From Hyphomicrobiales bacterium (lineage in GTDB: Bacteria > Pseudomonadota > Alphaproteobacteria > Rhizobiales > RI-29), in NCBI GenBank assembly GCA_016125495.1, contig WGLQ01000011.1, positions 1 to 64,000 of the forward strand: DNA of 64,000 nucleotides. Reading direction: 5' to 3'. Each line of letters opens with the position of its first letter. Within the stretch, counting starts at the first letter, position 1. The notes under the pieces are model-generated. The model was not told where the DNA came from, made no database searches, and saw only the letters and a list, made by a program, of their open reading frames with translations. This document shows positions 26,246-35,433 of the stretch, piece after piece. The position numbers and the translations under genes were made by a program.

Positions 26246-26262
26246 CCGATCGAGCCTCCAGC

Positions 26263-27747
26263 ATGAGCGCAGAGAAGTCTTCCGGCAAGAAATCGGCCGT
26301 CGCCGCTGCGAAGGCAAGCCCCGACCACTCCGGAAATGGTCGTCCGGCCGCCAGCAACAGCATGTGGGGCGGGCGTTTCGAAGGCGGTCCGGCCGCGATC
26401 ATGATGGAAATCAACGCGTCCGTCGGCTTCGACAAGCGGCTTGCGCCCCAGGACATCGCCGGCTCCATCGCGCACGCACGCATGCTCGCCAGAGTGGGTG
26501 TGCTGAGCGGCGCGGAAGCCGACGCCATCGTCGCCGGTCTCGAGCAGATCCGGGGCGAAATCGCCGAGGGCCGCTTCCAGTTCAAACGCGAGCTGGAAGA
26601 CGTGCACATGAACGTCGAAAGCCGGCTTGCCGAGATCATCGGGCCAGACGCCGGCCGGCTGCACACCGCCCGCTCGCGCAACGATCAGGTCGCGACCGAC
26701 TTCAAGCTCTACATCCGCGACGCCATCGACCAGATCGACGCGGGCCTCGGCGACCTGCAGCAGGCGCTCTGTGAGAAGGCGTTGGCGCATGCCGATACGG
26801 TCATGCCCGGCTATACCCACCTGCAGACGGCCCAGCCGGTCACCTTCGGTCATCACTGCCTCGCGTACGTCGAAATGCTGGCACGGGACCGGGGGCGGTT
26901 CGGCGATGCGCGCCGGCGGCTCAACGAGTGCCCTCTCGGCTCGGCGGCGCTCGCCGGCACGTCGTTCCCGATCGACCGGGAGATGACCGCCGAGGCGCTC
27001 AGCTTTTCGCGGCCGACGGCGAACTCGCTCGATGCCGTCGCCGATCGCGACTTCGCGCTCGAGACACTCGCGGCGGCGACGATCGCGGGCATTCATCTGT
27101 CGCGCCTCGCCGAGGAAATCGTGATCTGGTCGAGTTCCGAGTTCCGCTTCATCCGGCTGTCGGATGCCTTCACGACCGGCTCCTCGATCATGCCGCAAAA
27201 GCGCAATCCGGACGCCGCCGAACTGGTTCGGGCCAAAGCCGGGCGGGTCGCAGCCAGTTTCCAGGGCCTCGTGATGGTCATGAAGGGCTTGCCGCTCGCC
27301 TATTCCAAGGACATGCAGGAGGACAAGGAAGCCACGTTCGAGGCGCTCGACAACTTCGCGCTGATGGTCGCGGCGAGCGCCGGCATGGCGCGCGACTTGG
27401 AGCCAGACGTGGCGGCCATGAAGGCGAGCGCGGCGCGCGGTTTCTCGACCGCCACGGACCTCGCCGACTGGTTGGTGCGCGAGGCAGGGGTGCCGTTCCG
27501 CCAGGCCCATCACATCACGGGACGGGCGGTCGCGGCCGCCGAGTCGGCCGGCTGCCGGCTGGATGAACTGGCGCTCGAGGCCCTCCAGACAATAGACCCA
27601 CGCATCGACGAGCGGGTGTTCGGCGTGCTGACGGTCGCGGCGTCCGTCGCCAGCCGCACGAGCTATGGTGGAACCGCGCCACAGAACGTGCGCAAAATGG
27701 CGCGAGACTGGCTCGATCGGCTGGCGGGCGGAGCGGTGAGCGGTTAA
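26263..27747 (+). CDS. argH: Argininosuccinate lyase
   Basis: ArgH cleaves argininosuccinate to arginine and fumarate, the last step of arginine synthesis. The 494-residue protein has [10 protein letters not shown] near residue 34, the substrate loop [14 protein letters not shown], and the superfamily signature [16 protein letters not shown]. The first 33 residues (Ser/Ala/Lys-rich) precede the conserved core. The start is therefore uncertain: ATG 26263 leaves 17 bp to tlpA, ATG 26362 begins exactly at MWGGRF, and neither has a clear Shine-Dalgarno. It is followed by lptM and lysA on the same strand. Confidence 0.95.
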   Translation: MSAEKSSGKKSAVAAAKASPDHSGNGRPAASNSMWGGRFEGGPAAIMMEINASVGFDKRLAPQDIAGSIAHARMLARVGVLSGAEADAIVAGLEQIRGEIAEGRFQFKRELEDVHMNVESRLAEIIGPDAGRLHTARSRNDQVATDFKLYIRDAIDQIDAGLGDLQQALCEKALAHADTVMPGYTHLQTAQPVTFGHHCLAYVEMLARDRGRFGDARRRLNECPLGSAALAGTSFPIDREMTAEALSFSRPTANSLDAVADRDFALETLAAATIAGIHLSRLAEEIVIWSSSEFRFIRLSDAFTTGSSIMPQKRNPDAAELVRAKAGRVAASFQGLVMVMKGLPLAYSKDMQEDKEATFEALDNFALMVAASAGMARDLEPDVAAMKASAARGFSTATDLADWLVREAGVPFRQAHHITGRAVAAAESAGCRLDELALEALQTIDPRIDERVFGVLTVAASVASRTSYGGTAPQNVRKMARDWLDRLAGGAVSG

Positions 27748-27853
27748 GGGGATGATGGGGCGAGGCGCGTGATGGCGTCAACGATCCCAAGGTTTCGCGG
27801 GCGTTGCCCCCGGTGACGATGGCGAGCGGAGAAGCGAGAGAGCGAGGCTGACG

Positions 27854-28030
27854 GTGGCAATCCGGCGGATCAGCACGGTCGTGGCGCTTGCGTTGATCGC
27901 GAGCTTGGCGGCCTGTGGCGTAAAGGGTCCGCTCGAGCCGCCGGCTGGCGTCCAGAACGAATCCGCACCGCCCGACCAGTCCGGCACCAAGCCGCACCGG
28001 CCCTTCATCCTGGACGGTCTGCTGCAATAA
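27854..28030 (+). CDS. lptM: LPS translocon-associated small lipoprotein LptM (YifL)
   Basis: This is a 58-residue lipoprotein too small to stand out by length. It starts with GTG (GAGG 6 nt upstream). A hydrophobic signal, VVALALIASLAACGVKGPLEPP, follows (lipobox LAAC, then the LptM hallmark CGxKGPLxxP), and a short Pro/Gln-rich tail completes it. LptM helps the LPS-export protein LptD form native disulfides. Its place between argH and lysA is the standard alphaproteobacterial position. Confidence 0.88.
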   Translation: MAIRRISTVVALALIASLAACGVKGPLEPPAGVQNESAPPDQSGTKPHRPFILDGLLQ

Positions 28031-28203
28031 CGGCCGCCCGGTCCCGATCCGACGTGCTCCAGCAGCAGTGCGGGTCCACGCTCCCCCAAACAAATCAGCA
28101 ATTCCGTCCGGCCTCTTTTTGCCCGATAGAAGCGACGCGGGATGCCGCCAGACTATGGTCCGGGCTCCGCGCCATCCGGCTCCTTCGCCTTCCGGGTCTC
28201 GAC

Positions 28204-29478
28204 ATGCACCACTTCCAATACCGCGACGGACGGCTCCATGCCGAGGATGTCGCGCTCGACACCATCGCTGACGCGGTCGGAACGCCCTTCTACTGCTATT
28301 CGACGGCGACGCTTCTGCGCCATCTCGAGGTATTCCGGCAGGCCGTCGCCGACCTCGATGCGCTCGTCTGCTACTCGGTCAAAGCGAACTCGAACCTCGC
28401 CGTGCTGCGCACCCTGGTCGCGGCCGGCGCGGGTATGGACGTCGTCTCGGAAGGCGAACTCATTCGCGCGCTCAAGGCCGGCGCTGCGCCCGAACGGATC
28501 ATCTTCGCGGGTGTCGGCAAGCGGCGTTCGGAAATGGCGCTCGCGATCGAAGCCGACATCCACAGCTTCAACGTCGAATCGGAGGCCGAACTCAGGGCGC
28601 TAGCCAAGGTCGCCAGCGATCTCGGGCGCACGGCGCGGATCGCGCTCAGGGTCAACCCGGACGTCGACCCCAAGACCCACAAGAAGATCGCCACCGGCGG
28701 GGCCGAAACCAAGTTCGGCGTGCCCTACGGCGACGCGAGGCGCCTCTACCGGCTGGCGAGCGAGCTCGAGGGCATCGAGGTGGCCGGCGTCCACATGCAC
28801 ATCGGCAGTCAACTGACCGACCTCGCGCCATTCCGGGCCGCCTTTCGGCTGATGCGCGAGCTGATCCTGACATTGCGCGCGGACGGCCATGCAATCCGCC
28901 ATGCCGACCTCGGTGGCGGCCTTGGCGTACCGTATGTTACAGGAAACGTCGTGCCGCCGCACCCCAGCGAGTATGGGGCGATCGTACGCGAGACGCTCGG
29001 TGATCTCGGGCTGCAGCTGGCGTTCGAGCCGGGCCGGATGATCGCCGCCAATGCAGGGATACTGGTCACCGAAGTGATCTTCACCAAGCCGGCTGCCGGC
29101 AAGTGCTTCGTGATCGTCGATGCGGCGATGAACGACCTCGTTCGCCCGACGCTCTACGACGCCCACCATGAAATCCTGCCGCTCGACGCAGCCAAGCTCG
29201 ATCAGGCGAATGTGATCACGGATCTCGTCGGACCGGTCTGCGAGACCGGCGACTATTTGGCGCTCGGGCGGGCCATGCCAGCGATGGCGGCCGGCGAACG
29301 GCTGGCGGTGATGTCGGCGGGGGCCTACGGCGCGGTGCAGGCGGGCACGTACAACAGCCGCCCGCTGGTGCCGGAAGTTCTGGTCGACGGGGACCGCTGG
29401 GCCGTGGTGCGCCGGCGGCCGAGCCACGAGGAAATGCTCGAGTTGGAGAGTTTGCCGGATTGGCTCGAACGAGGCTGA
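28204..29478 (+). CDS. lysA: Diaminopimelate decarboxylase
   Basis: LysA converts meso-diaminopimelate to lysine with PLP. The 424-residue sequence has the PLP lysine in CYSVKANSNLAVL (~residue 58), HMHIGSQLTDLAPF, DLGGGLGVPY and the second-subunit cysteine motif VCETGDYLA. Start ATG 28204 begins the conserved MHHFQYRDG N-terminus; the upstream 50 codons of open frame overlap the tail of the lptM gap and are not conserved. It ends the argH-lptM-lysA group and precedes the DUF4175 gene by 162 bp. Confidence 0.95.
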   Translation: MHHFQYRDGRLHAEDVALDTIADAVGTPFYCYSTATLLRHLEVFRQAVADLDALVCYSVKANSNLAVLRTLVAAGAGMDVVSEGELIRALKAGAAPERIIFAGVGKRRSEMALAIEADIHSFNVESEAELRALAKVASDLGRTARIALRVNPDVDPKTHKKIATGGAETKFGVPYGDARRLYRLASELEGIEVAGVHMHIGSQLTDLAPFRAAFRLMRELILTLRADGHAIRHADLGGGLGVPYVTGNVVPPHPSEYGAIVRETLGDLGLQLAFEPGRMIAANAGILVTEVIFTKPAAGKCFVIVDAAMNDLVRPTLYDAHHEILPLDAAKLDQANVITDLVGPVCETGDYLALGRAMPAMAAGERLAVMSAGAYGAVQAGTYNSRPLVPEVLVDGDRWAVVRRRPSHEEMLELESLPDWLERG

Positions 29479-29640
29479 CCGGGCGCCGGGGCGATCATTT
29501 TCCAGCGAGCCGCATGACGCCAGCGTGGACAGGAACGTCGCGCGGGGCCACCATAGAAAGGTCCGAATGGCGCCCCAATGGCGTAACGTGGTCTTCGGCG
29601 CGACCGGCGCGGCGCCGCAACGGGAGCAGCAACAGAGACG

Positions 29641-32391
29641 ATGGCCGAACATTTCCAGCAGGCCGAACGGGACCCTGACCTCGCCGGCCTCGAGCGCAAG
29701 ATCCGGCTGAGCAAGTGGGCGCTCTTTTACGAGCAGCTCTGGCCGAGGCTGTGGCTGCCGATCGGCGTGTTGCTCGTGTTCGCCCTGGTGACGCTCGGTG
29801 GGCTCTGGAGCCTCATGGGCGGGGCGGCGCACCAGGCGCTGCTCGTCGGGTTCGCCGTGCTCGGGCTGGCCGCGCTGGTGCCTTTGATCCGCATGCGCTG
29901 GCCGGATAGGGCCGCCGCCATCGCGCGGCTCGAGCAGCACTCGGGGCTCGCTCACCGGCCGATCACCTCCTATGAGGACGAGATCAGCCCGGCGACGACC
30001 GGGACGCGCTCGAGCCTCCTCTGGCAGGCGCATCGCACGCGGCTCAAGGCCATGTTCGCGCGCCTGCGGGTCGCGCCTCCGCGCCCTCGGGTCGACCGCT
30101 ACGACCCCTTTGCCCTGCGTGCGCTGCTGGTTCTGGCGACCGGCTTCGTCGCCCTCGTCGCGGGTGACGCCGCGCGGGACCGGCTCGCGGATGCGGGTCG
30201 GGTGGCGCCGACGCCCGCCGGCGTCGAAGCGCGGCTCGATGCCTGGGTGACGCCACCGGTCTATACCGCATCGCCACCGACCATGCTCATCGACGGCTCG
30301 GTGCGGGTCGCCACGCTCGAGCAGGGCGAGCACGCCGCCGATCTCGTCCGGGTGCCGGAAGGAAGCGTGCTGATCGTGCGGGCGATCGGCGGCGACCACG
30401 GCGCCTACCGCATGCAGATGCGGACAGGCGACGTCCGCGAGAACGTCACCATCGCTCCCAAGGGGTTGGAGGCGGCGGGCGAGGCAAGCGGCTCGGCGCC
30501 GGCGAACGGGGAGGGCGAAAAGCCCGCGGCGAGCACGCGATCACCGGCCCGCGACCTCACGGAATACGAGGTCAAACTCATGGCCGACGCCAGCGTCGTG
30601 ATCTCGCATGGTGAGAGCGCGGTGCAGACATGGCGCTTCGTCGTCACGCCGGACGAACCGCCGACGATCGATCTCAAGGATCTGCCGCAGGTCAGCGCAC
30701 GCGGCGCACTGCGGCTCAGCTATTATGGCAAGGACGACTACGGCATCGTCTCGGCCGAGGCCAATTTCGCGCTGAGCGACGAGGACGCGCCGAAAGTGCT
30801 GCCGGAGGGCTCCGAGCCTCTCTACGGTCAGCCGCCGCGCATGCAGCTCCGGCTGCCGAAGGCCAACCCCAAGGAGATCGACGGCACGGCCTTCCAGGAT
30901 CTGACCGCGCACCCCTGGGCCGGACTGGGGGTGGCATTGTCGCTGGAAGCTCGCGATCAGGCGGGTAAGGTCGGGCGCAGCGGCGAGCACGCGCTCAAGA
31001 TGCCGATGCGCCGTTTCACGAAGCCGCTGGCAAAGGCCGTGGTCGAGCAACGGCGCAATCTGTTCCTGGCACCAGACCGCCATCAGCGCGTCGCCGACGC
31101 CATCGATGCCCTGCTCATCGCGCCCGACAAGTTCACCGAAGACCTCGTCGTCTATCTGGCGCTGCGGACCGCATCCAAGCGGCTCCGCATCACCGCGCTT
31201 CCGGCGCCGCTCGAAGGCGGGCTCGGCAGTGACGCCGAGACGCTGGAGGCTTGGCGCGAGCGGCGTCAGGAACACTACGTGACGCTACGCAGCGTGGTCG
31301 ATCAACTCTGGCAGGTGGCGCTCAGGATCGAGGACGGCGACCTTTCGGATGCCGAGCGAGCCTTGCGCCAGGCGCAGGAAAACCTGATGCAGGCGCTCGC
31401 CGATGGCGCTTCCGACGAGGAGATCGAGCAGCGCATGGCGGAACTGCGCGAGGCGCTGAACAACTTCCTCGAGCAGCTCGCACGTCAGGCCCACGAAAAC
31501 CCCGATGGTCTGCCGCAGATGCCGCCACAGGGCAGCCAATCACTGTCCCAGCAGGACCTCCAGAAAATGCTGGACGACATCCAGCGGCTCTCGGAGAGCG
31601 GCTCACGCGATGCCGCCCAGCAGCTCCTCAGCCAACTGCGGGAAATGCTCGAGCAGCTGCAGGCGAACCGTGGCGGCCAGCAACAGCAGGGCCAGGGCAG
31701 CCAAGCGATGCAGATGCTGGAGCAGTTCGGCAATCTCATCCAGGAGCAGCAGCGCCTGCTCGACGACACGTTCCGGGCGCAGCAGGGCCAGGGGCGCGAG
31801 GGCCGAGAGGGCAACCAACGGGGCCAGCAGCGCGGGCAGGGCCAGCGCGGCCAGGGCCAGGGCGAGCGCGGCCAGCCGGGCGACCGTGGCCAACCGCAGG
31901 GTGAGGGCGAAGGCGAAGGGTTGGAACCCGGTGGCCTCGCCGAGCGGCAGGCGGAGTTGCGCCGACAATTGCAGCAACTGCTCGAGCAGATGCAAGGACT
32001 CGGTGCGGAGACGCCGGGCGCGCTCAACGGTGCCGAGCAGGCGATGCGCGATGCCGAGCAGGCGCTCGGCGGTGCGGATCTGCCCGGCGCGACGGATCAG
32101 GAGCAGATGGCGCTCGAGCGTCTGCGCGACGGGGCCCAGGAACTCGCCGAGCAGATCCTCGAGCAGATGCAGGGCCAAAATGGCACCGCCAATTCCGACA
32201 CGGGTCGCGACCCGCTCGGGCGCCCGCAAGGGGCGCGCGGGCCGACACTCGGCGACAGCGTCAAGGTGCCGGACGAGATCGACGTGCAGAAGGCGCGCCG
32301 CATTCTCGAGGAATTGCGCCGCCGCCTCAGCGAGCCGACCCGCCCACCGATCGAACTCGACTATCTCGAACGCCTGCTGAAGCGGTTCTGA
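29641..32391 (+). CDS. DUF4175/TIGR02302-family membrane protein
   Basis: In this 916-residue protein two N-terminal helices (about residues 38-58 and 66-84) are followed by a large periplasmic or cytoplasmic region. Residues ~676-765 are an extreme Gln/Gly/Arg low-complexity tract with many QGQ and RGQ repeats. The C-terminus (EIDVQKARRILEELRRRLSEP) is the conserved end of TIGR02302. The family is restricted to alphaproteobacteria and usually follows lysA, as here; no function is known. The ATG at 29641 is just upstream of the conserved LERKIRLSKWALFYE. Codon bias is normal across the repeat. Confidence 0.88.
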   Translation: MAEHFQQAERDPDLAGLERKIRLSKWALFYEQLWPRLWLPIGVLLVFALVTLGGLWSLMGGAAHQALLVGFAVLGLAALVPLIRMRWPDRAAAIARLEQHSGLAHRPITSYEDEISPATTGTRSSLLWQAHRTRLKAMFARLRVAPPRPRVDRYDPFALRALLVLATGFVALVAGDAARDRLADAGRVAPTPAGVEARLDAWVTPPVYTASPPTMLIDGSVRVATLEQGEHAADLVRVPEGSVLIVRAIGGDHGAYRMQMRTGDVRENVTIAPKGLEAAGEASGSAPANGEGEKPAASTRSPARDLTEYEVKLMADASVVISHGESAVQTWRFVVTPDEPPTIDLKDLPQVSARGALRLSYYGKDDYGIVSAEANFALSDEDAPKVLPEGSEPLYGQPPRMQLRLPKANPKEIDGTAFQDLTAHPWAGLGVALSLEARDQAGKVGRSGEHALKMPMRRFTKPLAKAVVEQRRNLFLAPDRHQRVADAIDALLIAPDKFTEDLVVYLALRTASKRLRITALPAPLEGGLGSDAETLEAWRERRQEHYVTLRSVVDQLWQVALRIEDGDLSDAERALRQAQENLMQALADGASDEEIEQRMAELREALNNFLEQLARQAHENPDGLPQMPPQGSQSLSQQDLQKMLDDIQRLSESGSRDAAQQLLSQLREMLEQLQANRGGQQQQGQGSQAMQMLEQFGNLIQEQQRLLDDTFRAQQGQGREGREGNQRGQQRGQGQRGQGQGERGQPGDRGQPQGEGEGEGLEPGGLAERQAELRRQLQQLLEQMQGLGAETPGALNGAEQAMRDAEQALGGADLPGATDQEQMALERLRDGAQELAEQILEQMQGQNGTANSDTGRDPLGRPQGARGPTLGDSVKVPDEIDVQKARRILEELRRRLSEPTRPPIELDYLERLLKRF

Positions 32392-32439
32392 GAGTTCGGC
32401 GGGCGGCCGGGCAATCGTCAGGCCGAACAGCGCAAGCTC

Positions 32440-34065
32440 CTACCAGCTGGCAAGAGCACCGATCTCGTCGACCACGACATCGGTGTGGCGATAGAGGAGG
32501 GATTGGCCGGCGCCCTCGACGATGCGGCAACTGGCGCCCTCGTGCCCGCGGCACCAATCCTCGGCGAGGACGCGCGGCAAGGCGAAATGGCGGTCGCCCT
32601 GCAGGAAGCGCAGCGGCACCCGGCCACGCAGGCTCTCGGCCGCCGCGCTCCAGTCCGAGTACCAGAGCAATACGAGTTGGACGAGCCTTGCGCAGTCGGC
32701 ATAGGCGAAACGGTAGTTGGCGATGATGATCTCGCGGAGCCGGGGATCGGCGAACTCGGCGATCGCATTGGTGTCGTCGCCATGGAGGAGTTCGATCACG
32801 TAGTCGGTCGCGGTTTTTCCTCTCGCCATGACGCGCTGGATGAGGCGCAGCGCGACCTCGCTCGAGAAGGGATGGCTGCGGGCCGTCGCAAAGAGCGTCG
32901 TGGCGCCGCGCGGCAGGAGATCCGCGGGCACCTCCCGGGCCGGCACCGTCGTGTCGATCGCCAGGACACCTGCAACGCGCCCCTGCTCGGCGGCGGCGAG
33001 ATGGGCCGCGATTATTCCTCCTTCCCGGTGGCCGGCGGCGATGCAGCGAGCGATGCCGAGCGCGGCGAGCAGATCGCGATAGGCCGCGACGTGGCGGGCG
33101 ATGAACGCGGCACTGTCGCGCGCGGCGACGTTCTCGAGCGGGAGCGGGGCGATCACCCGAAGGCCTGCCGCCGCGAACATCGCCATCCTTTCCGCGCCGA
33201 TGGCGGGGTCCGTGGAGGCGTGGATCATCAGCACCGGCCGGCCGGCCTGCGCGCCATACTCGCGAAAGGCGATCTCGGCACCGCTCGCGAGCCGAACCGT
33301 GCGCACGCCCTCGCCCCGCAATTGCGAACGCGCCTCGATGCTGAGTGCCGCGATGGTGGAGATCAATTCGCTCTGGCTCGCCGCATTCGTCTTGCGCAGG
33401 ATCTGCTTGAGCTGCGTGCGCACGGTGTCGATGGAGCGCCCGCGCCCCTCGGCGATCTCGCGCGCCTTGAGGCCCTGGTAGAGGCCCCTGACCAGTTCGA
33501 CCTCCGTCTCCGTGAGGGAGAACGTCTCGGCAAGGCGCGCCTCGAGGCGCTCGTGCCAGGGCTGGCCGATGAGACGCACGAGGAGGAGGAGGCCGCCCTC
33601 ACCCGAATAGGGCTCGATGGCGGCGAGCTGAGAGCGCCCGTCGGAGGTGATCGGCACGATCTGGGCCGCCCGACCAAGCGTGGAAGATAATGTACGGATC
33701 GCGGCGCGCACCGCCATCTGCACATCTCGGTCGAGGTCCTCTGAGAAGACGTCCGCGCCCGTCTCGAGCGAGAACAGCCGGGCCATCGGCTCGGTGATCG
33801 CAACGACACGGCCGGATGCATTGACCAGCATGGCGCCGGCCGGATGCTGCTGGCACAGATCGCCGACCAGCCCCTGGAGATCGTCCTCGGATCGCAGGAG
33901 GCCGGCAAGCTGCGTCATCATGCCGGCATTGCCGGAGCCGGAGGCGGCACCGCCCGGGGCGCCGCGCAGGAGGCGCTCGAGGCCGAGCACGGCCCGCAAC
34001 GCATGGCCCAAGCCATCGGAGCGCTCGTCCTGCACGTCTGTTGCCCTCCCTCCTGCACTTCCCAT
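32440..34065 (-). CDS. LuxR-type regulator fused to an inactive alpha/beta-hydrolase-like domain
   Basis: This 541-residue fusion has three parts. Residues ~60-170 look PAS-like. Residues ~182-236 are a LuxR helix-turn-helix (LTETEVELVRGLYQGLKAREIA ... TVRTQLKQILRKTNA). Residues ~253-541 follow an alpha/beta-hydrolase fold. The nucleophile elbow reads G345-H-R347-E-G in place of GxSxG, and the usual catalytic His position reads GAGQ (Q521), so catalysis is improbable. Such a domain could instead bind a small ligand. The start (ATG 34065) is uncertain; ATG 33921 is a shorter alternative. It is divergent from the PLAT-domain secreted protein, with a palindrome between them. Confidence 0.82.
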   Translation of the reverse strand: MGSAGGRATDVQDERSDGLGHALRAVLGLERLLRGAPGGAASGSGNAGMMTQLAGLLRSEDDLQGLVGDLCQQHPAGAMLVNASGRVVAITEPMARLFSLETGADVFSEDLDRDVQMAVRAAIRTLSSTLGRAAQIVPITSDGRSQLAAIEPYSGEGGLLLLVRLIGQPWHERLEARLAETFSLTETEVELVRGLYQGLKAREIAEGRGRSIDTVRTQLKQILRKTNAASQSELISTIAALSIEARSQLRGEGVRTVRLASGAEIAFREYGAQAGRPVLMIHASTDPAIGAERMAMFAAAGLRVIAPLPLENVAARDSAAFIARHVAAYRDLLAALGIARCIAAGHREGGIIAAHLAAAEQGRVAGVLAIDTTVPAREVPADLLPRGATTLFATARSHPFSSEVALRLIQRVMARGKTATDYVIELLHGDDTNAIAEFADPRLREIIIANYRFAYADCARLVQLVLLWYSDWSAAAESLRGRVPLRFLQGDRHFALPRVLAEDWCRGHEGASCRIVEGAGQSLLYRHTDVVVDEIGALASW

Positions 34066-34145
34066 GGATTGCGTGCGAGGCGGCCCGCATCGAGGTCGCC
34101 TCCAGCGCTCTCCGTCATCCTACCCCATGGATCGCCTCACTCCGT

Positions 34146-34163
34146 ATACCCCATGTGGGGTAT
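34146..34163. promoter_or_regulatory. Palindromic candidate operator between regulator and secreted-protein gene
   Basis: ATACCCCA-TG-TGGGGTAT is an inverted repeat with perfect 8-bp arms. The 9-mer TACCCCATG within it recurs 26 bp upstream (34121-34129). Length and symmetry match LuxR-family boxes (~18-20 bp). It lies 81 bp from the regulator start and 93 bp from the PLAT gene start. A role as the operator of the adjacent LuxR-type regulator is inferred from position. Confidence 0.6.
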
Positions 34164-34255
34164 GCGCGGTCTCGCGCGTTCAGTCAGCAATCGAACGTGA
34201 CCGTCGCAAGGTCACGCGGTCGCACACATAGAGGACTGAACAAAGGGAGGGTAAA

Positions 34256-35362
34256 ATGAGTTGGCGCATTTTCGCGGGCGCGCTCGAAGCCAGGGATGCG
34301 GAGGGCATCGCCACCCTTGCCCACGTGGCATGCTCCAGGCCGCACGACAACGGGATGTGCCTTGCCCGTCTCCCAAAGCCAGCGACGTTGTTCATCGCGG
34401 CATTGATCGGGGGAATGGCCTTCGGTACGTCCATGCCCGCCTATGCCGGGCCAAAAGTCGAGACCGAAGTCTGCATGCATACCAGCGACTTTGCGAACGC
34501 CGGTACCGATGGCGACATATACGTCACGCTCTCCGGTGTATCGGGAGCGACGACCAAGAAGTTCGAAGTGGCCACCGGCAGCGATGACTTCCAACGGAAC
34601 GAGTGGACCTGTTTCAAGCAATCGAATCAGGGTGGAGACTCGATCGAGGATGTCGGTCCCGTTGTGGTGGCCAAGGTCGAAACCTCGACCGACGACGATT
34701 ATTGCATGAGCAGAATGTATGTCGCACGCTGGAGCGGGAACACTGTGCTTTCGAACAGTGTTTTTTTGTCAGACAATGACTACCGGGCATGCTTTGGCGA
34801 CGACAGCGATTGGGGTTCGGTCAGAGAGAGAACGTTTAACGTCCAGAACCTCTCGCATTCGGGTGATGCGGCCTTGGTTGCAAAGGGGTCTTGGGTCCTC
34901 GTCGACAGATACACGGGACCGGGTGAGACGACCTTCGAAATGCAGCACAGTACGACCACGAGCAATTCAACCACAAATACGAAGGCTTGGTCGGTTGCCG
35001 TAGCGGTCGGTGTTACTGTGAAGTCGTCCTTCGCTGAAGCCTCGACCACGGTTACCGCCACGCGCGAGACATCAGAGGCGATCACCACCGCGCAGGAAAT
35101 TGGGAAATCCGTGACCATTTCGCGAAACTGCAAGGTTCCTGGCGGCGGCAATGCGAACCTCGCCCTCTACCAGTGGACCCTGCAAATTCCGAATCATGTC
35201 CGCGGCGAAACCACGGTTCGATCCAATGCAGCCGTCTGTGCGGTAAATGCACCGGCGGGAAGCTGGACACCCAAATGCCAGCCCGGCTGTTTCGATCCGA
35301 GCGACGCTTCGCAACAGACCTGCCTCACGACATCCGACGAATGTCGCGTCCACGTCAGGTGA
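34256..35362 (+). CDS. Secreted PLAT-domain protein with aerolysin/ETX-like Ser/Thr-rich region
   Basis: The 368-residue exported protein has a hydrophobic signal at residues ~40-64 (cleavage after PAYA), a PLAT/LH2-like domain at ~66-185 (NAGTDGDIYVTLSG is the hallmark strand-turn-strand) and a Ser/Thr-rich alternating stretch at ~228-315. The region WSVAVAVGVTVKSSFAEA to TISRNCKVPGGG is like the amphipathic hairpin of aerolysin/ETX pore formers. The C-terminus has five Cys. AGGGAGGG just before ATG 34256 supports this start, although ATG 34355 would give a conventional signal peptide. Base composition is less GC-rich than neighbours, hinting at acquisition. The PLAT call is fairly firm, the pore-former call tentative. 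Confidence 0.72.
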   Translation: MSWRIFAGALEARDAEGIATLAHVACSRPHDNGMCLARLPKPATLFIAALIGGMAFGTSMPAYAGPKVETEVCMHTSDFANAGTDGDIYVTLSGVSGATTKKFEVATGSDDFQRNEWTCFKQSNQGGDSIEDVGPVVVAKVETSTDDDYCMSRMYVARWSGNTVLSNSVFLSDNDYRACFGDDSDWGSVRERTFNVQNLSHSGDAALVAKGSWVLVDRYTGPGETTFEMQHSTTTSNSTTNTKAWSVAVAVGVTVKSSFAEASTTVTATRETSEAITTAQEIGKSVTISRNCKVPGGGNANLALYQWTLQIPNHVRGETTVRSNAAVCAVNAPAGSWTPKCQPGCFDPSDASQQTCLTTSDECRVHVR

Positions 35363-35395
35363 GATTTCTCCGATCTCTTGGCATAAAGCTCCGTC

Positions 35396-35418
35396 GGCCG
35401 GCGGCACGTCCGCCGGCC
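35396..35418. terminator. Hairpin between the PLAT gene and a convergent outer-membrane protein gene
   Basis: A perfect 9-bp stem, GGCCGGCGG / CCGCCGGCC, has a 5-nt loop and lies 34 nt past the PLAT stop codon. There is no T-tract on either strand, so termination would be imperfect or rho-assisted. Confidence 0.45.
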
Positions 35419-35433
35419 TCAGACCTCGCCCCC

